DNA from: Profundicola sp051011115
GTDB taxonomy: Bacteria > Bacteroidota > Bacteroidia > Flavobacteriales > Weeksellaceae
Assembly: GCA_051011115.1 (NCBI GenBank)
Contig: JBPCUN010000097.1
Span: 1-18,256, forward strand
Length of the DNA stretch: 18,256 bases
Direction of reading: 5' to 3'
A program made the position numbers and the translations under genes. Positions within the stretch are counted from its first letter, which is position 1; the number at the start of each line of letters is the position of its first letter. The notes under the pieces were generated by a model. The model did no database searches. It saw only the letters and a program-made list of their open reading frames with translations, and was not told where the DNA came from. Shown in pieces: positions 1 through 6,623 of this stretch.

Positions 1-77
1 ACCTGTAATTTCACTACATGCGCGATTCAAATATTTGTTCGCTCTTAATTCCTCCGGAGATTTTTTTTAGTTACCAT
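1..77 (-). pseudogene. Start of a minus-strand gene, frame broken at an A8 run (partial, uncertain)
   Basis: On the minus strand an ATG at 77-75 begins Met-Val-Thr and runs straight into eight A residues (68-61). In the frame of this ATG a stop follows after ten codons. The reading frame reached by adding one A stays open to the window edge and reads protein-like (SPEELRANKYLNRACSEITG). The gene may therefore be a phase-variable or slippage-dependent gene, a frameshifted relic, or an assembly error in a homopolymer. Twenty open codons can also arise by chance, so confidence is low. I do not recognise the product. Confidence 0.25.
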
Positions 78-147
78 AGTATCATTTATTTAACGTTTAT
101 ATATACTAAGATACGAAATCATCGCAGAGAAAGCTACCGGAGGTTTA

Positions 148-345
148 GTTCAACATGGTATTGCCAAAAGCGGGGCTAATGTGCTAAATTCAACATCAGT
201 GCTTCTATTCCGCCAAAAACGAATTTTATTCGTTTTTTATTTTTAAATTTAACTCATAAAAATTCGTTTTGGCTCGCCTCGGTGCAAAATCGAAACTTAT
301 CGCTTCGATTTCCCCGCCTTCGGCAATACCCAAAACGTTACCAGC
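148..345 (+). repeat. attC-like cassette boundary site A (long folded spacer)
   Basis: This spacer has an AAC-ending element on the left (GTTCAAC, 148-154) and a GTT-starting element on the right (GTTACCAGC, 337-345). Between them are nested inverted repeats: GGTATTGCC 157-165 with GGCAATACC 322-330, GCGGGG 170-175 with CCCCGC 312-317, a 15-bp arm 212-227 with 259-273, and small hairpins 215-237 and 287-311. The octamer TTCAACAT occurs at 149 and again at 189. The right half-site GTTACCAGC has its exact reverse complement at 1071-1079, just after the next gene. That is the arrangement expected of a gene-cassette recombination site. The classical RYYYAAC/GTTRRRY rule is met on the left but not on the right, so calling it attC is an inference. 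Confidence 0.6.
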
Positions 346-362
346 AAGCTAAACCAATCTCA

Positions 363-1061
363 ATGGAAATATTTGACCAAACAAAATCTTTGATAGAAAA
401 CTTATCTTACTTAAGTTCAACAATTGTTGGAATTTTAAGTTTAATAATTATTTGGCAATTAATTTTAGCTGTTAAAAGTTGGAAAACTGCAAAAAACACT
501 TTAGAACAAGCCAAAAAAGAATTTATTATTTCATCAAAAAGATATGCAGTTCACGAAGCAGCGAAACTTTGTGAAAAATTTACTAATCAAACTTTTAGAA
601 AAATAAATGAGTTTGAGAGAAATAATATGGAACTGGTAAAACAATATCCTAAAGTTGTTGAACCTATTCAAACTTGGGATTATTCTTCTAAAATTAAAGT
701 TTCCAACCCTAAACAGACAGTTGAATCAGTAGAAAATTTATTTACACCTCATAGCGATTTCTTTTTGGATATAATGAATGAATTTGAAGTGTTCGCTATG
801 AATTTCACCAAGCAGATTGCTGATGAGGATATAGCTTATCAAACTGTTGGAAGAACTTTTTTAGATTATGTAGAAAACTATCATCCTATAATTTTAATAT
901 TAAATGCAGCACAAAATGGAACAGCATTTAGGAATACAAGAGAATTATATGGTATGTGGCAGAATAAAACGAAAAAACAAACTCTTAAACAAATTTCAGA
1001 AAAAGCGAAAAAGGAACTTGAAAAAATTGTTGACAAAGAAGTTAAACCATTTGGAACTTGA
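363..1061 (+). CDS. Small membrane-anchored protein, DUF4760-like (cassette 1 gene)
   Basis: A 232-aa protein. The ATG at 363 is chosen because an upstream in-frame GTG (282) lies inside the folded boundary site. One hydrophobic segment at about residues 15-37 is the only membrane span, followed by a basic helical stretch and a mainly helical soluble part. Around residues 141-199 the pattern FEVFAMNF, then IADEDIAYQTVG, then LYGMW resembles the DUF4760 family; this is recognised from memory, not by a profile search. No catalytic motif is visible and the function is unknown. It is the only gene between two boundary half-sites whose sequences are exact reverse complements, in the orientation normal for integron cassette genes. 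No promoter is evident between site A and the start. Confidence 0.8.
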   Translation: MEIFDQTKSLIENLSYLSSTIVGILSLIIIWQLILAVKSWKTAKNTLEQAKKEFIISSKRYAVHEAAKLCEKFTNQTFRKINEFERNNMELVKQYPKVVEPIQTWDYSSKIKVSNPKQTVESVENLFTPHSDFFLDIMNEFEVFAMNFTKQIADEDIAYQTVGRTFLDYVENYHPIILILNAAQNGTAFRNTRELYGMWQNKTKKQTLKQISEKAKKELEKIVDKEVKPFGT

Positions 1062-1070
1062 ATAAAGTCA

Positions 1071-1208
1071 GCTGGTAACAATGTATAACCGCACTTACGG
1101 CGGATTCAACTACGTCCGAATCCACTCGGAATTGATAACGCTAGTTCTTAACCGAAAAAACATTAACTTTAATCCCGTAATTGACGGTTAACCGAAACCG
1201 TTGTGCGG
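1071..1208 (+). repeat. attC-like cassette boundary site B
   Basis: This spacer begins with GCTGGTAAC (1071-1079), the exact reverse complement of the left end of cassette 1 (337-345). It ends with GTTGTGCGG (1200-1208), whose reverse complement lies at the end of cassette 2 (4465-4473). Its two ends do not pair with each other beyond AAC/GTT, as expected when a boundary joins two different cassettes. Inside are short stems (CCGC 1089-1092 with GCGG 1100-1103; GGATTC 1102-1107 with GAATCC 1118-1123) and the direct repeat TTAACCGAAA at 1148 and 1188. Sites B and C share the inner ends AACAAYG and AAACCGTT. Confidence 0.6.
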
Positions 1209-1232
1209 CATGCAACTTACTTCCTGAAAAAT

Positions 1233-4200
1233 ATGTACGAAAAAGAAAAATTTCCAACACCTTCTCAATTTTATAGAAAACTGCGACCTGAAAATTTTTC
1301 AGATTCTAAAACAAAATCCAATTTTCTATTGACCAAAGAACAACTAGCTTTTGAAATAAATCAGATTTCTACAAACCAAAAACATGATAGTTTTGAAAAC
1401 CTTTGTCGCAAATTAGCTGAAAAACTAATCACACCAAATTTGATTCCGCAAGTCGGACCAACTGGTGGTGGAGATGGAAAAACAGATTCAGAAACATATC
1501 CAGTTTCCAGTTATGTTTCTGATAGATGGTTTATCAGTGAAAATAAATGGAATGAAAACGAGAATTGGGCTTTTGCTATAAGTGCTAAAAAAGATTGGAA
1601 GCCTAAGGTTAAATCTGATGTAAAAAAGATTATTGAAACAAATAGAGGCTACACAAAAGCATATTTTTTTTCAAATCAAAAAATTCGTAGTAAGGATAAA
1701 AAAGACACACAAGATTTTATTAATGAAAAATATGGAATTGAACTTATTATACTTGATGCCGAATGGATACTTGAAAAGGTTTATTCTAACCATCTTTTAA
1801 ATGAAGTTATCGACAGCTTAAATTTATCACCGTTACATAGAGAAGAAAAAATAATTGGAGCAAATGACTTAGTAAGAATAAAAAAACTATCTGAAATTGA
1901 AGAAATTATAAATAACTCGGATAGAACTTTCGAAGTTGACTTTCAATTAGTAGAGTATTGTTTAGAAAGTGCTATTTTATCTAGAATGATAGAATTACCA
2001 AAGACAGAAGTTGTTGGAAAATTCGAAAGAGCAAAAAGATTTGTAAATAAACTCAGTAGTGTACAGCAAAAAATAAGAATCCACTATCAGCTTGCTTGGA
2101 CATTAATCAATTGGTATGACGACTATAATACCTTTTTAGAAGAGTTTTTAATTGTAAAAGAGTTAGTTCAAAGTCATCCAAATTTAAACAACATAGAGTT
2201 TTATTTGAATCTTTTAAATATTCTTAAAACTTTATCTAATGTTGAAGAGGCAAAGGATTCACTTATAATTGATATCGAAAAAGAAGAACAAGATTTTATA
2301 GTATTTATAACTAAATGTTCTAAATACAAAGAAAAACCATCTACTTCTCTTCTTGCAAAGTTTCATTTATCATTCTTCCAATTAAGAAGAAAAATTGAAA
2401 ATGGAATATCAGTTTCTGATGAATTGATAAAACTAAAAAAATACTTCAAACTAAGTGAAAAACATTTAGATATACCTTTTGAGCAATTAAAGGAAATCAT
2501 TAATGTTTATGATAAAATTCTTCCTGATGATGAAAATTATGATGATTTAATTCATGTAATTGCAGAATTAGAATCAACTAGAGTTTCCGAATTATCTTCT
2601 GGTAAAATATATTTGAATAGAGGAAGTACTAAATTAAAGAACGATTTAAATAAAGAAAGCCTAGTATTCTTTGGAAAGGCTGTGAGAAAATTAGCTAAAG
2701 AGGAAACACAAAACGAATTTTATTTTTGTTTAATGTTATTAAGTGAAGCGTATTCTAATTTAGGTCTACATTGGGCAGCTAATAATTGCTTAGTATCGGC
2801 TGTTAACATATATATAAATGAGTTCTTTACTAAAGGCACAATTAACAAAAGACTTTATAAAAGTGTTGAACAAATTTTAAAAAATGAAACTATAATTGGA
2901 CGCATACCTATATTACTAACTTGGTATGAATTATTTAATGTTATTAAACAATATTTCCAATCTCAAGGAGACACTGAAAATGAAGAAATGCCTATTGAGA
3001 ATCTCATAGATGGCTGTCTTTCTACAAGGTTGTTAAATACTCACTATGATAATTTTACAGAGCTATCAGATTTACCAGATATTTTAGATAAAAATGACCT
3101 TTGGTTAAGTAGTGATTCAGCTTTATACCTATTAGGTCATGAAGAATTAATTGAAACAAACGAAACTAAAAGCCCTTCGTTTACAAGGGAAAATTTTAAT
3201 CAATTCTATAACACTTTAGCAAACCAACCATTTGCAAAACAGATGGCTTTTGATAGTAATTTTTTGAGTAAAGATAAAATATCATCGTACACTAGAATTC
3301 TTGGAATAAAGCTAATAATCAATTCAAAAAATGATTTACATCTTTTAATTTTAAGTGAAACTATTTTTGCTTATTTAGAATCATATTTAGCAACTGCATT
3401 TAAAGAAGCTTTTCCTTTATCTGAAAAAATTATTATTAATATTGAATATGAGAACTTAGACAAGTTTTTCGAAATAAAACAAGAGAGTAAAAAAGTATTC
3501 AATTTATCTATTAAACAGAATTATGATTATCAATCAAAAGACATTCCTGAACTTATGGATGAACTAGTTCCCTTAGTTATTGGAAACAATTATTTATTTA
3601 AAGATTATAAAGATTTTTTCGAAAACTTATATAAAAATGACGAAGTTCATGAAAGGCTTTCTTTAATAATTGAGCACAAAAATTTCTTGACAAACATATT
3701 GACTTCAGAACCGAAATTCTTTTTAGAAAACTGGAAAAAAGAAAACATTAAAAATTACCCTTTGAAAAGAAATTCAAATCCTATAAAAATATCTATACCC
3801 GAATTAAAGAAAAATAAAGAAATACCAAATTTTAATTCCGTAACTCATAAAAACATGATAGCGGAAACCATTATTGATACTAATTTATGGGATAAAGCTA
3901 AATGGAAAGCGTTTGGTTTTGTACAAATGCCTCTGCCAACACCTTTTGGTATTTTGTTAGCATTTGAAAATGAACAGGCCGCAAAAAGTATTTTTGAGAA
4001 TTGGATAAAAGAGTATGGTAAAGTTGATAGAGAAGAAACAATTTCTATTTCAATAATTAAAGGCATTAGGAAGGATAAACCATATTGGTATAAAGTTTTA
4101 ATTAGTAAAAATATCAGAAAAAATCAAATGAAAGATGGTTCTTTTATTTCATTGTCATCTAGGTTTCATCGAATGGAAGCCACAAGTAGTAAAAATTTAG

Positions 4201-4445
4201 ATAATTTGATTAATGGTTATAACTATTTTAAAGAGTATTTATTAATACCTGCATATGTTGATAAGGATACAAATATGGAACCTTTTCCTGAATTAGGAAT
4301 TCTAAAAACCAAATTGAAATTTATTAATGCCTGGGAAATCGGAATTCATGACCCAGAAAGAGTTGTTATTACCGAAGATGACGAACCAATTATCCCTGAA
4401 AATATTGAAAATGTTCCAATTTTAGAATTATTGAAAGAAAAATGA
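1233..4445 (+). CDS. Large PD-(D/E)xK/Mrr-like nuclease plus helical-repeat protein (cassette 2 gene), candidate defence effector
   Basis: A 1070-aa protein. The ATG at 1233 is preferred because an in-frame GTG at 1203 lies inside the boundary half-site GTTGTGCGG. Residues about 50-190 look like a restriction-endonuclease fold: a helix with E55, a GGGDGKTD segment (G78-D85) supplying the acidic residue, then FAISAKKDW with S117-A-K119 as the (D/E/S)xK strand, then strands AYFFSNQ and IELIILDAEWILEKV, as in Mrr-like nucleases. The long middle is helical; about residues 450-530 resemble TPR repeats (NRGSTKLKN, SEAYSNLGLHWAANNCL). The last roughly 200 residues form an alpha/beta domain I do not recognise (GFVQMPLPTPFGILL near 895). 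I see no Walker A motif, so it is not an obvious STAND/Avs ATPase. The nuclease assignment comes from motif reading only. It is the sole gene of its cassette and lies on the same island as a type III R-M system. Confidence 0.75.
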   Translation: MYEKEKFPTPSQFYRKLRPENFSDSKTKSNFLLTKEQLAFEINQISTNQKHDSFENLCRKLAEKLITPNLIPQVGPTGGGDGKTDSETYPVSSYVSDRWFISENKWNENENWAFAISAKKDWKPKVKSDVKKIIETNRGYTKAYFFSNQKIRSKDKKDTQDFINEKYGIELIILDAEWILEKVYSNHLLNEVIDSLNLSPLHREEKIIGANDLVRIKKLSEIEEIINNSDRTFEVDFQLVEYCLESAILSRMIELPKTEVVGKFERAKRFVNKLSSVQQKIRIHYQLAWTLINWYDDYNTFLEEFLIVKELVQSHPNLNNIEFYLNLLNILKTLSNVEEAKDSLIIDIEKEEQDFIVFITKCSKYKEKPSTSLLAKFHLSFFQLRRKIENGISVSDELIKLKKYFKLSEKHLDIPFEQLKEIINVYDKILPDDENYDDLIHVIAELESTRVSELSSGKIYLNRGSTKLKNDLNKESLVFFGKAVRKLAKEETQNEFYFCLMLLSEAYSNLGLHWAANNCLVSAVNIYINEFFTKGTINKRLYKSVEQILKNETIIGRIPILLTWYELFNVIKQYFQSQGDTENEEMPIENLIDGCLSTRLLNTHYDNFTELSDLPDILDKNDLWLSSDSALYLLGHEELIETNETKSPSFTRENFNQFYNTLANQPFAKQMAFDSNFLSKDKISSYTRILGIKLIINSKNDLHLLILSETIFAYLESYLATAFKEAFPLSEKIIINIEYENLDKFFEIKQESKKVFNLSIKQNYDYQSKDIPELMDELVPLVIGNNYLFKDYKDFFENLYKNDEVHERLSLIIEHKNFLTNILTSEPKFFLENWKKENIKNYPLKRNSNPIKISIPELKKNKEIPNFNSVTHKNMIAETIIDTNLWDKAKWKAFGFVQMPLPTPFGILLAFENEQAAKSIFENWIKEYGKVDREETISISIIKGIRKDKPYWYKVLISKNIRKNQMKDGSFISLSSRFHRMEATSSKNLDNLINGYNYFKEYLLIPAYVDKDTNMEPFPELGILKTKLKFINAWEIGIHDPERVVITEDDEPIIPENIENVPILELLKEK

Positions 4446-4464
4446 AAATGAGAAAAAAGCACGA

Positions 4465-4598
4465 CCGCACAACAACGTAATAAAAAATAGCGGTTTAATC
4501 GTTTAAACAAAACAATATCCAAAAATTAAAGGTCTGTAGTAAACCGAAAAGTTCGTGCTTAAAACCCGCAAATTTTCATATACAAAACCGTTATGCCG
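4465..4598 (+). repeat. attC-like cassette boundary site C
   Basis: CCGCACAAC (4465-4473) is the exact reverse complement of the start of cassette 2 (1200-1208). The right half-site is GTTATGCCG (4590-4598). The spacer is again preceded by AACAACG-type and ended by AAACCGTT-type sequence, matching site B. An 8-bp arm AAGCACGA just left of it (about 4457-4464) pairs with TCGTGCTT (4553-4560). I found no copy of CGGCATAAC further right, so the next cassette is missing its far end or this is the end of the array. Confidence 0.6.
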
Positions 4599-4950
4599 AC
4601 AATAGAAACTAATTTTTTCTTACTTGTATTGAGTGGATTTTAATTGTAAAACTTTTACCATTAAAGTATAAAGAATAAAGCTAAATATGCAGCATCGTGT
4701 GAAGTACATTTGGAAGAAAATGCTAATTTCACGGAGATTATGTCCAATAATTGTAGTAGCAGTTTGACAGTTTCGTGCTGCGAAATACCAAAGACACCTT
4801 ACATGGAATTCTTACATCAATCAATTTGCTTCTTTTGAGTGGCTTAAGGGTTTTTAATGGTAATAAATGTTTTTATTATCTTTAACCTCAAATAAAAAAA
4901 TATAAGAACAAAGAATTGAACTACATATTACAATAAAGCATTTTGCTTTA
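4599..4950. other. Non-coding stretch between the cassette array and the structured element
   Basis: No credible gene. An inverted repeat TTACCATTAAA (4655-4665) and TTTAATGGTAA (4853-4863) brackets most of it, and TTGAGTGG occurs at 4629 and 4835. A 7-bp hairpin TAAAGCA/TGCTTTA lies at 4934-4950. An open frame without a start codon runs about 4665-4838 and may be chance or the relic of a lost cassette gene. Confidence 0.4.
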
Positions 4951-5075
4951 GAAACTTTTTCGAAAATCGCCAGTTTAAGAAAATCCAGAGTTCTAAGCAA
5001 GAATGCCACGTTTATGGGCGTGGCTGTTCTTACTCTGGATTAGGTGTCTGGCGATACCTCGAAAAGGTAAGTTTC
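4951..5075 (+). ncRNA. 125-nt nested hairpin, unidentified structured RNA or DNA element
   Basis: Successive inverted repeats nest on one axis: GAAACTT 4951-4957 with AAGTTTC 5069-5075; TTTCGA 4958-4963 with TCGAAA 5059-5064; TCGCCAG 4967-4973 with CTGGCGA 5048-5054; ATCCAGAG 4983-4990 with CTCTGGAT 5033-5040; AAGAA 4999-5003 with TTCTT 5027-5031; GCCACG 5005-5010 with CGTGGC 5019-5024. The unpaired bases between stems form internal loops, as in a folded RNA. It ends 54 nt before the lipoprotein start, so it could be a leader structure of that gene, a separate small RNA, or a DNA hairpin used by a mobile element. I cannot match it to a known RNA family. Strand is assigned from the downstream gene only. 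Confidence 0.55.
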
Positions 5076-5129
5076 AGTTCACGCCTTCTTATTTTTCATT
5101 AAAAAACGTAAACTCTAAAAATTTATAAA

Positions 5130-5678
5130 ATGAGAAATTTAATTGTAATTCTAAGTTCATTTGTGGTTCTTTCCTGTAGTTCTAATTCTAAAGAAAAAGA
5201 AGCTATTGAGACTTTTATCGAAACCGACGGTAAAGGAAATAAATATGATTTGGATATAAAGTTTGACCAATTGGAAATTTCAGATGTTTCTGTACAGGAC
5301 AGCATATATCTGTTAGAAGAAAGATTTGAAAAAGAGAAAGAAAATAAAATATCATCATTGGAAAAAATGAAAGCCTTGTATGAAGAAAGGGTTGATAAAT
5401 ACTCAAAGGACAAAAGTTATATGAGTGATTATTTTTTAAAAAAGGCTAAAAAAGATTTATCTGATCAGAAAGAAAAAATAAAAGAAGTCAATAACTGGAA
5501 ACCTGAATATTTATCAAAGTACAATGATAGAGATAAATCTGAAATACTTTGTAAAAAAGCTGATGCTATCGTTCGTTTCGAAAATCCTAGATTGAAAGTT
5601 GAACAAACAATTCATGCCAATTTCTTTTTAAATAAAGAGGGTACAAAATGCTTTAAAATGCTGAGAATAAAAGATTGA
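5130..5678 (+). CDS. Small putative lipoprotein, unknown function
   Basis: A 182-aa protein. A short hydrophobic signal segment (residues 3-14) ends in VLS-C16, a good lipobox, followed by SSNSKEKE, so the mature protein should be a lipid-anchored envelope protein. Residues about 45-120 are highly charged and helical, probably a coiled coil rich in Lys and Glu. The C-terminal part (VRFENPRL, then a strand ending FFLNKEGTKCFKMLRIKD) looks like a small beta domain. I do not recognise the family. It stands alone, with the structured element upstream and a strong terminator downstream, so it is probably its own transcription unit. Confidence 0.7.
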   Translation: MRNLIVILSSFVVLSCSSNSKEKEAIETFIETDGKGNKYDLDIKFDQLEISDVSVQDSIYLLEERFEKEKENKISSLEKMKALYEERVDKYSKDKSYMSDYFLKKAKKDLSDQKEKIKEVNNWKPEYLSKYNDRDKSEILCKKADAIVRFENPRLKVEQTIHANFFLNKEGTKCFKMLRIKD

Positions 5679-5742
5679 TTTATACTTGATTGGTAAAGTT
5701 CAATTTACTTTTTCCCATAATTTTTATACAACGCAAATTTTA

Positions 5743-5820
5743 AATCCCATCAAAATCAATCAAGAGCAAGTGAATGAACCAAGTTCACTCTTGACTGATT
5801 TTTCTTTGGGATTCTTTTTT
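5743..5820 (+). terminator. Strong intrinsic terminator after the lipoprotein gene
   Basis: Outer arms AATCCCA 5743-5749 and TGGGATT 5807-5813 enclose a second long stem (AATCAATCAAGAG paired with CTCTTGACTGATT, continuing to GTGAA/TTCAC). A T-run follows at 5815-5820. It also separates the lipoprotein gene from the HNH gene. Confidence 0.75.
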
Positions 5821-5843
5821 ATGCGTGTTATAAAAATTTAGTC

Positions 5844-6251
5844 ATGAAAAAAAGAGTTGTACAAACCGAAATCATTAAAAAATATTCTGCTAAAAACCGC
5901 AAGAAAGATATTGGAACAATACATAAATACAGCAAAGAATGGCGTCTTTTTGCACATAGACTTGGTAAACAGTTTTTCTTTAGACACTTCAAGCTTATGC
6001 AACAAAATTTTATTTGTCCCGTCTGTGAAAAAATTTTAATCCATAATAAGATTTTACATCATATTGATTATGACCATGTTTGTTATAGATTTTTGGATAA
6101 TCATAATTTTTCTAAAAAGCCTGAATGTGATAAATGCCAAATTCAAACTCCTCTTTATTTTCAAATATGTTGTGAAAAAACCGTATTGGTACATCACCAC
6201 TGTCATGGCAAATTACATAGCAAGTTCTTTCTGAATGTTGAGAAAACCTAA
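5844..6251 (+). CDS. HNH-fold putative nuclease
   Basis: A 135-aa protein with a basic N-terminus. Two zinc-type Cys pairs are visible (C58-PV-C61 and C95-DK-C98), with a further C109-C110. The HNH-like motif is LHHIDYDH (H72, H73, D75, H78), and the closing element is HHHCHGKLH (H117-H125), the CHxxxH end usual in ββα-metal nucleases. Nuclease activity is inferred from these residues; it could also be only a DNA-binding zinc protein. It lies between two terminators, upstream of the XRE regulator and type III R-M operon on the same strand, which is a typical defence-island position. It is too small to have an obvious partner domain. Confidence 0.65.
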   Translation: MKKRVVQTEIIKKYSAKNRKKDIGTIHKYSKEWRLFAHRLGKQFFFRHFKLMQQNFICPVCEKILIHNKILHHIDYDHVCYRFLDNHNFSKKPECDKCQIQTPLYFQICCEKTVLVHHHCHGKLHSKFFLNVEKT

Positions 6252-6275
6252 AACACTTTTTTCATCGTGTTTTTT
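6250..6275 (+). terminator. Intrinsic terminator after the HNH gene
   Basis: AAAACAC (6250-6256) and GTGTTTT (6267-6273) form a 7-bp stem that merges into a T-run. The stem starts inside the stop codon of the HNH gene. Confidence 0.5.
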
Positions 6276-6331
6276 TAAATCATATAATGAGATAAAAATG
6301 CTATATTAGCTTCCGAATTTTTATAATTAAA

Positions 6332-6547
6332 ATGAACCGAATCAAAGAGGTTTTAGAACAAAAGGGAATTAAACAAAAATGGTTGGCTGAACAACTTGGG
6401 AAGAGTTACAACATGGTAAACTCTTATGCCCAAAACAGACGACAACCAAGTTTGGAGGACTTATACAAGATTGCAGAAATCTTGAATGTGGAAGCCAAAG
6501 AATTATTAACTGACAGAAATGCTCAAAACGAAAATGAAAAGGATTGA
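6332..6547 (+). CDS. XRE-family helix-turn-helix regulator, possible R-M controller
   Basis: A 71-aa protein that is almost entirely a Cro/C1-type HTH domain: IKEVLEQKGIKQKWLAEQLG gives the first helices, SYNMVNSYAQNRRQPS the recognition region, and DLYKIAEILNVEAKELL the closing helices. Small XRE proteins just upstream of mod genes often act as controllers of R-M expression. That role is inferred from position: mod starts 76 nt downstream on the same strand with no terminator between. I could not find a clear palindromic operator in front of it. Confidence 0.85.
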   Translation: MNRIKEVLEQKGIKQKWLAEQLGKSYNMVNSYAQNRRQPSLEDLYKIAEILNVEAKELLTDRNAQNENEKD

Positions 6548-6623
6548 AGGGTATATTAAAAAGAGCATTCAATCTGACCTTTAAAAGAAATAACAAGCAC
6601 AGATTAAAAGAACAATAAAATAT

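Noticed and set aside
121..243. Plus-strand coding fragment across boundary site A
   Set aside because: It is open but has no start codon and coincides with the inverted-repeat arms, which explain the sequence better.
282..362. Upstream GTG start extending the cassette 1 protein by 27 residues
   Set aside because: The extension lies inside the folded boundary site A; the ATG at 363 precedes the transmembrane segment directly.
1203..1232. GTG start extending the cassette 2 protein by 10 residues
   Set aside because: The GTG is part of the recombination half-site GTTGTGCGG; the ATG at 1233 is more credible.
148..4600. CRISPR array
   Set aside because: The repeated elements are paired inverted ends around whole genes, not short regularly spaced identical repeats, and no cas gene is present.
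4665..4838. Small protein-coding gene in the non-coding stretch
   Set aside because: The frame is open for 57 codons but has no start near its beginning and an odd composition; it is kept only as a possible relic.
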